In this document: piece by piece, positions 7,524 to 13,653 of the stretch
How positions within the stretch are numbered: position 1 is the stretch's first letter
Layout: every line of letters begins with the position of its first letter
Source: Carboxydocella sporoproducens DSM 16521
Lineage (GTDB): Bacteria > Bacillota > GCA-003054495 > Carboxydocellales > Carboxydocellaceae
NCBI RefSeq assembly: GCF_900167165.1
Contig: NZ_FUXM01000022.1
Coordinates: forward strand, 1-37,777
DNA length: 37,777 nt
Direction: 5' to 3'
Made by a program: the position numbers and the translations under genes
Notes under the pieces: model-generated
Databases searched by the model: none
What the model saw: only the letters and a program-made list of their open reading frames with translations
Told to the model about the DNA's origin: nothing

Positions 7524-9364
7524 GGCATCACCTCATATTTTTTGCCAAAAGGTGTTGAGATTTCCCGACAACGTCCCTGACAGGCCAGATCGGCCAGAGC
7601 CGCCTTCACTTCCTCGATTGTGACTGCTCTGCCCAGCCTTTGCCCGATTTCCGGCAAATAGGACAACAGGCTGGCTTCATTTAGTGGTAAAAGTCCCAGT
7701 AAAATCTCACTCATTTTATCTTCCTCACTGGCAAAGTCCCGGCTGAGCTCAGTAAATGGGTTATGGCTATGGGGACTGCAAGTTTTGGCTGCCCGAATGC
7801 GCACCAGCAGGGAGCGCCCGTAAATTGCCGATGAGACAAAACAGGTCCCAGACGGTAAATAGGGTAACCGGCGGGTTTCTTCCCGGGATAGGTCTGATTC
7901 CCGCTGAATCAGGTCAATATCCTGGGAGCGGGTAGTCCGGAATATGAATTTGGTATTGAGCTGGGCATTAATGGTTTCATCCAGCAACGCCGGCCGCTGG
8001 GTAGCCAGAATCAGAAACACTCCGTATTTCCGTCCCTCCTGGGCGATTTCCTTGAGAATGGAGCGAGCCGGGGCAGGAATCACCGGTGAAACCGGGGCAA
8101 AATTATGAGCCTCATCAGCCACGATAACAAAAGGCGGGAAAGGCTCTCCCGACCGCTCTCCCCGTTGCAGGGAATCCCTGTATTGCCGCCGTTTATCATA
8201 GAATTTTTTCAGCACATAAGCTGCAAAAATGTTCAGGGTAGTAACGGTGCCGCGGATTATTACCAGTTTGCGTTTGATAAGCTCCTCCTCTACCGGACGG
8301 ATATCCCGGTGAAAGATACCGGTCTGTTCCAGACGGTTGAGCCGCCATTGAATACCGGCCAGAGTGCCCGGCCCGCTGATTCGGTCCTTGTATTCCTCCA
8401 GCAGCTCCTGAGCCTGGCGCACTTTCTCCGGGGTAAAGAGATCAGGGCTTTTCCTGAGTTTGCTCTCATTCTCCAGGGCCCAGCGCAGTTCTTCCAGGCG
8501 GGTTTTAAAGGTCTGAAGGCTATCCCGCCTCTGGTGCAAAGTGATGACGGCATTTTCCATAGCCTCACTTAAACTGCCTCCGGCGGCTGCCAGCAGATTG
8601 GCTACTTCAGCCCCATTCAATTCACTGAAATTAACCCCTACTTCCTGGCCGATGGCAAAGAGTACAGCACGACGAGTCCATTCCCGCTGTAATCCTGGTG
8701 GCCAGCCTGCTACCTGTTGTTCAAAACTCATTTCCCAGTGCGGGTCTAGCACGATGGTGGGAATCCCCTGCTGCATCAGCTCTTCCAGCACCACCCGGGT
8801 ACCAAAGGACTTACCCGAACCAGAGCCCCCGAAAATCCCTAAATGGGGATACTGGTTCATGGCCTGGTAATTGAAAATAAAGGGCACCCCTTCCTGAGCC
8901 TGTAAACCCTCGCCATTCCACAGGGGCGCTATCTCTCGCAAACCCGCTGGCAACTCCTGTCCCAGTTCCTCCGTTCCAGCGATTACCCCCAGGGTCAGCC
9001 CCGTATCCGGGCCGGTTTTTAACAACAGGGGTGCAACTTCCTCAAATCGGGGCAAGCGTACTGGTGCAGCAAAAGCCACCGGCCAGCGAGCCTCGGTAAG
9101 CAGCCGTACCCGGGCCAGATGCACTACTTCCCGGCGTGGATCCAGCCCAATGGTCAATAGATTGGACAACAGCTGCCGATCCAGCACCGCCCCTTCTCCT
9201 TTGCTTCCCGATAAGAGGGGATGGTGGGACTGGCACTCCACCACCTCACCGGTTAACAGACCCAGCTGTGGGTCCTCAATAATCAACAGCTCATTGGTGC
9301 GAAAAGGTCGGGTCTGATCCAGTACCCAGACCTCCTGAGGGGTAGTTGTTCCGATTACCTGCAC
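7520..9364 (-). CDS. herA: HerA-like bipolar DNA helicase/translocase (FtsK-HerA ATPase)
   Basis: A 614-residue hexameric DNA pump of the HerA/FtsK superfamily. An N-terminal beta-barrel (HAS-barrel, about 1-90) is followed by Walker A GGSGSGKS at about 179-186, Walker B FVIVADEAHN at about 413-421 and the sensor region LILATQRP. The arginine-finger region FRTTRSQD follows. A C-terminal helical/winged part (about 530-614) ends in FGKKYEVMP. An upstream ATG at 9442 would overlap nurA, but GTG 9364 is preferred: AGGAGG at 9372-9377 lies 7 nt away and nurA stops at 9369. HerA normally binds NurA and feeds DNA to it, and it also cooperates with Mre11-Rad50 in archaeal end resection. All four partners are encoded in this operon. 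Confidence 0.92.
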   Translation of the reverse strand: MQVIGTTTPQEVWVLDQTRPFRTNELLIIEDPQLGLLTGEVVECQSHHPLLSGSKGEGAVLDRQLLSNLLTIGLDPRREVVHLARVRLLTEARWPVAFAAPVRLPRFEEVAPLLLKTGPDTGLTLGVIAGTEELGQELPAGLREIAPLWNGEGLQAQEGVPFIFNYQAMNQYPHLGIFGGSGSGKSFGTRVVLEELMQQGIPTIVLDPHWEMSFEQQVAGWPPGLQREWTRRAVLFAIGQEVGVNFSELNGAEVANLLAAAGGSLSEAMENAVITLHQRRDSLQTFKTRLEELRWALENESKLRKSPDLFTPEKVRQAQELLEEYKDRISGPGTLAGIQWRLNRLEQTGIFHRDIRPVEEELIKRKLVIIRGTVTTLNIFAAYVLKKFYDKRRQYRDSLQRGERSGEPFPPFVIVADEAHNFAPVSPVIPAPARSILKEIAQEGRKYGVFLILATQRPALLDETINAQLNTKFIFRTTRSQDIDLIQRESDLSREETRRLPYLPSGTCFVSSAIYGRSLLVRIRAAKTCSPHSHNPFTELSRDFASEEDKMSEILLGLLPLNEASLLSYLPEIGQRLGRAVTIEEVKAALADLACQGRCREISTPFGKKYEVMP

Positions 9365-9368
9365 CCTT

Positions 9369-10322
9369 TTACCTCCTCTCCCGCATGGAGCGCAAAAATT
9401 TTTCCCGAACCTGTAAATCCAGGACATAGTCCAGCAAAGCATCAGTTTGTTGTCGGGTTAATTTCACCTTTTGATCGATTAGATCCAGCAACCAGGGAAT
9501 GCCCCGGCCACCAGCAGGACAAAGGGAAATTACGAGAGCCGCTGCCAGCTGGGCCTTATTTTTCTGTTCAGCCAGCAAATCCAGGGCAATGGCCTGCGGA
9601 TAGGTACCCGGGCGCAAAAAAACCGTATAATAGCGGTCTTTTACAGCCAAGGGACGATAGGGCAACAGCAGTTCTCCTTCCTGCAGCAAGTCATAGAGAA
9701 TCTCCCGGTCATAAGCCCTTTGCCAGAGAGGGGGGGCCTTTTCCCCCAGTTCCTGGGCAATGGCATTGGTCCCTACTTCCTCGATTACACCTATCAGTAA
9801 AATATTCTCCTCCAGACAAAAGGAATAGAGCTGCTGCCAGCCTTCTGCCCAGGCTTGCTCCAGCCGTAAAAAACCGCCATCCAGCATGATGGCTCGGGGT
9901 TTTTGATGAAAGATGAGTTCCAGCAAGGTTTCCAGCTCCAGTTGGGCCAGATGCCGGTCCCGCAGGCGACTAAATGCCAGTTCCTGGCTCAAACCTTTTT
10001 CCCTTACCAGCTGCCTGACTTCTTCTTCCCCCTCAGCCAGGAGGGGGGTTATTACCCGCTGTTTCAGTTGTTCCCCGCCCTGGCTGGCCAGAGCCAGAGC
10101 CTGTAATAAAGCCAGCTGGTAAGGATAGTTGGCCCCAATAGTTTGCTGGGAGCCATCTATCCCTACTACCTGCCAGCCCTGCCAGGGCTTGTCCTGGAAA
10201 ACTGGAATGGGTTTGAATTCACCAAAGCTATCAGCCAGCAGCTGGCGGCCTGCGGCCCGGTCAGGTGTCTTTTGCATACGCCTGAGCAGCTCCTGATTGA
10301 GTTCCAGCAAGTCCTCCCACAT
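9369..10322 (-). CDS. nurA: NurA-domain 5'-3' nuclease
   Basis: A 317-residue NurA-fold nuclease. The two conserved acidic motifs are visible: Asp56 in VVGIDGSQ and Asp148 in AIMLDGGFL. A long helical insertion lies between them and the RYYTVFLRPG strand region follows. NurA works as a Mn2+-dependent single- and double-strand nuclease inside the HerA channel. ATG at 10322 is chosen over the upstream in-frame ATG at 10373 because GGAGG at 10330-10334 is correctly spaced (7 nt). The 10373 start would also include the terminator hairpin of the preceding gene. It is first gene of the nurA-herA-sbcD-rad50 operon. Confidence 0.88.
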   Translation of the reverse strand: MWEDLLELNQELLRRMQKTPDRAAGRQLLADSFGEFKPIPVFQDKPWQGWQVVGIDGSQQTIGANYPYQLALLQALALASQGGEQLKQRVITPLLAEGEEEVRQLVREKGLSQELAFSRLRDRHLAQLELETLLELIFHQKPRAIMLDGGFLRLEQAWAEGWQQLYSFCLEENILLIGVIEEVGTNAIAQELGEKAPPLWQRAYDREILYDLLQEGELLLPYRPLAVKDRYYTVFLRPGTYPQAIALDLLAEQKNKAQLAAALVISLCPAGGRGIPWLLDLIDQKVKLTRQQTDALLDYVLDLQVREKFLRSMRERR

Positions 10323-10340
10323 AAATAAACCTCCAAATGC

Positions 10341-10384
10341 AAAAACCTCCACCTGTGTATCATTGTAACACAAGCAGAGGTTTT
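10341..10384 (-). terminator. Terminator between the rhodanese gene and nurA
   Basis: On the minus strand a 16-bp stem (10369-10384 with 10342-10357; three G-U pairs, 11-nt loop) is followed by five Ts at 10341-10345. The wobble pairs exist only in the minus-strand RNA, so this is the terminator of the rhodanese lipoprotein gene. It ends just 18 nt before the nurA start codon. Confidence 0.8.
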
Positions 10385-10389
10385 AAGAA
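10362..10389 (-). promoter_or_regulatory. Possible nurA operon promoter inside the terminator hairpin
   Basis: On the minus strand TTCTTA (10384-10389) and TACAAT (10362-10367) are separated by 16 nt, with a TG one base before the -10 (extended -10). The -10 box lies in the hairpin loop. A start about 7 nt downstream would give a short leader ending at the GGAGG of nurA. It is the only candidate seen between the terminator and nurA; the -35 match is weak. Confidence 0.4.
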
Positions 10390-10403
10390 ATTACCTAATC
10401 CTG

Positions 10404-10826
10404 TTATTTCACCACTTCTCCCGGCCAGGCCATCATGCCTCCTGCCAGGTTTTTGACCCGGGTGAAGCCCTGTTCCCCCAGATACTGGGCCACCTGGGCA
10501 CTGCGGCTGCCAGAAGCGCAAACCACTACGATAGTCTGGTTTTTGTCCAGTTCCCCCAGTTTACCAGGGATTTCCCCCATGGGAATGAGGCGAGCCTCTT
10601 TAATATGCCCGGCTTCATACTCAAAGGGTTCCCGCACATCGATAACCGTTACCTTTTCGCCTTTAGCCAGCATGGCCTGCAATTCTTCACCACTGATGTC
10701 CTGATAAGTAGCCTGGGCCTGCTGCTGGGTTGCTGTTTCTCCCCCGGATTGGGTAGTTTCCTGTTTAGCACAGCCGGTAACGATCAGAAGACCACTCAGC
10801 AGAGTGATTAGCAACCATTTTTTCAT
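10404..10826 (-). CDS. Rhodanese-domain lipoprotein
   Basis: A 140-residue exported protein with one rhodanese (sulfurtransferase) domain. A signal peptide with lipobox LIVTGC places Cys19 as the lipidated residue, so the protein should sit on the outer face of the membrane. A short Thr/Gln linker (20-42) precedes the rhodanese fold: VIDVREPFEYEAGHI at about 60-75, and the active-site loop CASGSRS, whose Cys carries the persulfide. LAGGMMAWPG at the end is typical. It lies 15 nt downstream of a small membrane selenoprotein gene, almost certainly in one transcript, suggesting a joint role in sulfur, selenium or metal/thiol handling at the membrane (inference). Confidence 0.9.
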   Translation of the reverse strand: MKKWLLITLLSGLLIVTGCAKQETTQSGGETATQQQAQATYQDISGEELQAMLAKGEKVTVIDVREPFEYEAGHIKEARLIPMGEIPGKLGELDKNQTIVVVCASGSRSAQVAQYLGEQGFTRVKNLAGGMMAWPGEVVK

Positions 10827-10841
10827 CTTCCTTCTCCCCCT

Positions 10842-11147
10842 TTAGTTAAACCATCCCAGGAACCAGCCCCGTTTGGTGTAGATAAACATCGTCAGCACCA
10901 GAACAGTAGATGTCCAGAGTATAACCTGATTGCTTTTTTTGTGATTTTTGGTTCCCATCCAGTGGGCAAAGCCCAGCAGAACTATGGTAATACCGTAAAA
11001 TATATTGCTATATTTCGATACCGAACCAACAGCGGCAAAGCCCAATCCCCCCAGACCGAGGGCGGCAAAAACTGCCGGACCCAGTCAGGCGATACAGGCC
11101 AGAAAGCCGGTGATAACTGCTCCAAGACTGGCCAGTTTCTCCCGCAT
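10842..11147 (-). CDS. Small MerT-like membrane protein with in-frame UGA (predicted selenoprotein)
   Basis: Read from ATG 11147 to TAA 10842 the frame gives 101 residues with one in-frame TGA at 11085-11087 (codon 21); without recoding only a fragment from Met-35 would be called. The frame is continuous and membrane-like on both sides. Helix 1 (about 6-33) contains FLACIAULGPAVFAALGLGG, helix 2 follows SKYSNIFY, and helix 3 is VILWTSTVLVLTMFIY. The A-U-L-G-P context resembles the vicinal Cys-Cys-x-G-P of MerT-type mercuric transporters, so U21 probably replaces a metal- or sulfur-binding Cys; Cys18 is two residues before it. A hairpin suited to a bacterial SECIS lies 3-25 nt downstream of the UGA. 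A promoter stands upstream (11186-11214). AGGTG is the ribosome binding site. An ordinary nonsense mutation is the alternative. Confidence 0.75.
11060..11082 (-). promoter_or_regulatory. Predicted bacterial SECIS element of the MerT-like gene
   Basis: Beginning 3 nt after the UGA, the minus-strand RNA can fold as GGG, bulge UC, CGGCA, loop GUUUU, UGCCG, CCC: an 8-bp stem with a small bulge and an apical loop starting with GU. Bulged pyrimidines and a G(U) at the loop start are features of bacterial SECIS elements bound by SelB. The loop is slightly closer to the UGA (13 nt) than in E. coli fdhF. Confidence 0.65.
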
Positions 11148-11185
11148 GTTTTTGCACCTACTTTCTCTTGCATTCGCTACCAATT

Positions 11186-11214
11186 AGTATAGCATACTGC
11201 CCCCGGGTAAGCAA
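11186..11214 (-). promoter_or_regulatory. SigA-type promoter of the MerT-like selenoprotein/rhodanese operon
   Basis: Minus strand: TTGCTT (11209-11214), a 17-nt spacer and TATACT (11186-11191) with TGC directly before it (extended -10). Transcription would begin about 30 nt before the ATG at 11147. It is back-to-back with the phosphate-transporter promoter. Confidence 0.75.
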
Positions 11215-11235
11215 CTGTTATTTTGTCGAGTCTTG

Positions 11236-11264
11236 TTGACGCAGCAGATGGGGACAGTTACAAT
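11236..11264 (+). promoter_or_regulatory. SigA-type promoter of the phosphate transporter operon
   Basis: TTGACG (11236-11241), exactly 17 nt, then TACAAT (11259-11264). The AAAGGAGG of the first gene follows at 11281-11288. An excellent match to the vegetative consensus. Confidence 0.8.
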
Positions 11265-11295
11265 CTTTATTAGTACAGTTAAAGGAGGCCCCGAG

Positions 11296-11922
11296 ATGTT
11301 TAGTATAAAACCAAAAAATGATATTTTCTACCGCTTGTTAGGTGAGCTGGCCCAGTGCCTGGAAGAAGCTGCCCGTCATTTTCGCGCCATCATGCAAGAA
11401 CAGCAACACTCTGAGCAGCTAATGCGGCAGCTGGATCAAGTTGAAGAAAAAAGCGATCAGATTGCCAAAGAATTAAAGAAAGAAATCAATCGTACTTTTA
11501 TTACTCCCATCGACCGGGATGAGCTTTTCCGGCTCACCCAGGGGTTAGAGCACGTGGTCGATTACCTGCACGGCACCTGCGTAAAACTGGGACTCTATAA
11601 AGTGGAACAGACTACCCGGACCGGTCAGGAGCTGGCCGGGGTTGCCTTTGAAGCCAGTCTGGCTCTAGCCAAAGCCATAAAGCTCTTGCCGGAACTGACT
11701 TCCCGGCCGGAAGCAATCCAGAAGCTCTGTCAGACTATCAATGAGCTGGAAAGCCAGGGAGATAATATCTACCGCACCGGCCTGGCCCAGCTTTTTGCCC
11801 TGGATTGCAGTCCGTTGGAAATCATCAAGTGGAAAGACCTGTATGAATATATGGAAGAAATGCTGGACTTCTGTGATGATATGGCAGATTTATTAGAGGG
11901 AGTAGTGCTAAAATATGCTTAG
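11296..11922 (+). CDS. DUF47 / PhoU-like accessory protein of a Pit phosphate transporter
   Basis: A 208-residue, all-helical cytoplasmic protein of the DUF47 (PhoU-like, TIGR00153) family. Seen here: acidic/His motifs on predicted helices (LDQVEEKSDQIAKEL, INRTFITPIDRDELF, LESQGDNIYR, EEMLDFCDDMADLLEGV). These are the metal-binding repeats that give PhoU proteins their Fe/Zn clusters. The family is regularly encoded next to PiT permeases and is thought to regulate them. ATG 11296 (MFSIKPKND) is chosen because AAAGGAGG lies 7 nt upstream; the longer ATG 11233 would overlap the promoter. Its last 8 nt overlap the permease gene, indicating coupling. Confidence 0.9.
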   Translation: MFSIKPKNDIFYRLLGELAQCLEEAARHFRAIMQEQQHSEQLMRQLDQVEEKSDQIAKELKKEINRTFITPIDRDELFRLTQGLEHVVDYLHGTCVKLGLYKVEQTTRTGQELAGVAFEASLALAKAIKLLPELTSRPEAIQKLCQTINELESQGDNIYRTGLAQLFALDCSPLEIIKWKDLYEYMEEMLDFCDDMADLLEGVVLKYA

Positions 11923-12907
11923 TCTCACCGCTTTGGTCATTATCGTTGTTATCCTTGCTTTGTTGTTTGACTACTTAAATGGCTTCCATGATACCGCCAA
12001 TGCTGTTGCCACTTCCATTGCCACCCGGGCCCTCAGCCCCCGGCAGGCAATTCTCCTGGCTGCCGCTTTTGATTTTCTAGGAGCGGTAACCCATACCGCT
12101 GTGGCAGCTACCATCGGAAAAGGAATTGTGGACCCAGCAGCCATAACCCAGACGGTTTTAATCGGCGCCCTCTCAGCTGCTATTTTCTGGAACCTGTTTA
12201 CCTGGTACTATGGCATTCCCAGCAGTTCTTCCCATGCCCTCATCGGCGGCCTGGTAGGAGCTGCCGCTGCCCAGCACGGTTTTGCGCTCATCAAGTGGAC
12301 AGGCCTGAGTAAAATCATCCTGTCCCTGATCTTATCCCCTATTCTGGGTCTGGTGGTGGGCTATCTGGTAATGGTGGGTTTTTTCTGGCTCTTCCGCTTT
12401 TCTCATCCCCATCAGACCAATAATGTTTTTCGTCGCTTACAGATCCTTTCAGCAGCGCTTACTGCCTATTCCCATGGCTCCAATGATGCCCAGAAGTCCA
12501 TGGGCCTGATCACTATGGCTCTCGTCAGCGCCGGTATGATTGATACTTTTCATGTTCCCTTCTGGGTAGTAGTTGCCTGCGCCAGTGCCCTGGCCCTGGG
12601 TACCGCTACAGGGGGGAAAAAAATAATCCGCACCATGGGCGGGCGGATTTTTAAAATTGAACCCATAAATGGTTTTGCCTCGGATATTAGCTCTTCCCTG
12701 GTAATATTGCTGGCATCCCGCTTTGGCCTACCCGTCAGCACTACTCATGTAGTCGCTTCCGCACTCATGGGAGTGGGCACAGCCAAAAACTTTCGCGGGG
12801 TAAAATGGGGGGTGGCCCGACAGATTATTACCGCCTGGTTTCTCACTTTGCCAGCTACCAGCCTGATCGGAGCCGGGGTCTATCTAGCCCTGGAATTATT
12901 GCTCTGA
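11915..12907 (+). CDS. pit: Inorganic phosphate transporter, PiT family
   Basis: A 330-residue membrane permease with about 10 hydrophobic segments. The duplicated family signature is present: the N-terminal copy NGFHDTANAVATSIATRALSP (quoted as NGFHDTANAVATSIATR) at about 20-40, and the second copy AYSHGSNDAQKSMG near 187-200. PiT proteins import metal-phosphate complexes by proton or sodium symport. Length fits bacterial PiT proteins lacking a large central loop. Its ATG overlaps the DUF47 gene. It converges with the selenoperoxiredoxin gene and overlaps it tail to tail by 12 nt. Confidence 0.93.
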   Translation: MLSLTALVIIVVILALLFDYLNGFHDTANAVATSIATRALSPRQAILLAAAFDFLGAVTHTAVAATIGKGIVDPAAITQTVLIGALSAAIFWNLFTWYYGIPSSSSHALIGGLVGAAAAQHGFALIKWTGLSKIILSLILSPILGLVVGYLVMVGFFWLFRFSHPHQTNNVFRRLQILSAALTAYSHGSNDAQKSMGLITMALVSAGMIDTFHVPFWVVVACASALALGTATGGKKIIRTMGGRIFKIEPINGFASDISSSLVILLASRFGLPVSTTHVVASALMGVGTAKNFRGVKWGVARQIITAWFLTLPATSLIGAGVYLALELLL

Positions 12908-13366
12908 TAGCTCCCTGGCTGCGGCCAGGACAGCTTCGGCATGGCCGGCTACCTTGACTTTGCGCCAGATCTGTCGGATAACACCATCGGCATCGATCAG
13001 GAAAGTGGATCTTTCAATCCCCATGCTTTTCTTGCCATACATATTCTTTTCTTTTAATACCTCATACAACTGACATACTTCCCCGTTACTATCACTGAGC
13101 AGAGGAAACTTCAGACCCAGTTTGGCCGCAAATTTCTCATGACTGGCTATGGAATCCCGGCTTACTCCGAGAATAACGGTATTGATGGCAGCAAACTGCT
13201 CCATTCGGTCATTAAAATCGACCGCTTCATTGGTTCAACCAGGAGTATTGTCTTTAGGATAAAAATAAAGAACAACCTTTTTGCCAGCTAATTGGGATAA
13301 AGTGATTTCCTGTCCCCCGGTAGCGGGCAGGGTAAAATCAGGGGCCTTGAAGCCGATCTCTACCAT
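12896..13366 (-). CDS. bcp: Bcp/PrxQ-type peroxiredoxin with selenocysteine at the peroxidatic position
   Basis: Thiol (here selenol) peroxidase reducing H2O2 and organic hydroperoxides, 156 residues if TGA at 13235-13237 is read as Sec44. Without recoding only the C-terminal 102 residues would be called. The reading frame is collinear with the Bcp family: FKAPDFTLPATGG, LSQLAGKKVVLYFYPKDNTPG, then U44 exactly where the family has peroxidatic Cys (TPGC), then TNEAVDFNDR, GVSRDS, FPLLSD and IERSTFLID. The usual resolving Cys five residues later is Val here, so a partner thiol is needed for recycling; Cys94 or so is elsewhere. AGGAGG at 13375-13380 fits ATG 13366. A hairpin lies 11-29 nt after the UGA. 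The strict match of UGA to the catalytic Cys makes a random stop very unlikely. Confidence 0.9.
13206..13224 (-). promoter_or_regulatory. Predicted bacterial SECIS element of the peroxiredoxin gene
   Basis: Minus-strand RNA starting 11 nt after the UGA: CGGUC, 9-nt loop GAUUUUAAU, GACCG. A 5-bp stem with a loop that begins with G at 16 nt from the UGA, within the distance reported for SelB-dependent elements. The stem is short, so the structure is plausible rather than certain. Confidence 0.55.
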
Positions 13367-13484
13367 ATTCTCAACCTCCTCTGCTACTTATTTTCCCCAT
13401 TGGAGCAGGATTTCCTGTTTTGTTGTCGAAAAAAATTTTTTAGAAAAACTTCTTAGGTCCCCCCCAAAAATGATTGCCTGTTCG

Positions 13485-13490
13485 TATAAT
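13485..13490 (+). promoter_or_regulatory. -10 box of the riboswitch-controlled transcript
   Basis: A perfect TATAAT stands 4-10 nt before the start of the riboswitch fold. No good -35 hexamer is seen 16-18 nt upstream (the bases are C- and A-runs). The correct position relative to the RNA is the main support. Confidence 0.5.
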
Positions 13491-13493
13491 ATA

Positions 13494-13588
13494 GCGAAAA
13501 GGAAAAAGGCAAAACCATCGAAAGGTGGTGACGCAAAGCTAAAGGGGCTACCGCAACTCCGTTGCCAGGCCAGCCAGCTGCCCGAGTG
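13494..13588 (+). ncRNA. Cyclic di-GMP-I (GEMM-I) riboswitch aptamer
   Basis: The core elements of the GEMM-I aptamer are present in order. GGCAAAACC is followed by a P2 hairpin ACCATC-GAAA-GGTGGT (13514-13529, GAAA tetraloop). The invariant GACGCAAAGC (13530-13539) follows, then a P3 arm with GCAAC-TCC-GTTGC at its tip (13553-13565), then CAGGCCAGCCAGCTGCCCGA, which closes the aptamer by pairing TGCC with GGCA. The Vc2 position-20 equivalent reads as G in my alignment, which points to c-di-GMP rather than 3',3'-cGAMP (tentative). It leads directly to a terminator-like hairpin and the gene of a secreted protein. c-di-GMP usually switches cells between motility and attachment. Confidence 0.88.
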
Positions 13589-13596
13589 CGAGGCGA

Positions 13597-13629
13597 TTTA
13601 CCTCCTGCTCTGGCAGGAGGTAAAATTTT
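13597..13629 (+). terminator. Expression-platform terminator hairpin of the riboswitch
   Basis: A perfect 12-bp stem TTTACCTCCTGC (13597-13608) / GCAGGAGGTAAA (13613-13624), 4-nt loop, is followed by ATTTT. GGCAG at 13612-13616 can alternatively pair with CTGCC at 13578-13582, which is the 3' strand of the aptamer closing stem. Ligand binding could therefore control termination. The U-tract is short. Confidence 0.7.
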
Positions 13630-13653
13630 GAGCATTAAAAGGAGGTATGTCTT

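Noticed and set aside
10842-11045. Short 67-aa form of the MerT-like protein starting downstream of the UGA
   Set aside because: No ribosome binding site before that Met, and the hydrophobic frame clearly continues upstream to ATG 11147.
10982-11173. 63-aa minus-strand ORF starting MQEKVGAKTCGR
   Set aside because: It is an out-of-frame reading of the UGA-containing MerT-like gene; its Trp/Pro-rich composition and lack of a ribosome binding site argue against it.
12896-13204. Truncated 102-aa peroxiredoxin starting at MEQFAA
   Set aside because: It lacks the catalytic half; the family match extends upstream through the UGA to ATG 13366 with a perfect AGGAGG.
13407-13418. Small palindrome CAGGATTTCCTG upstream of the peroxiredoxin gene as an operator
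   Set aside because: Twelve bases with no second copy or promoter to relate it to; could be chance.
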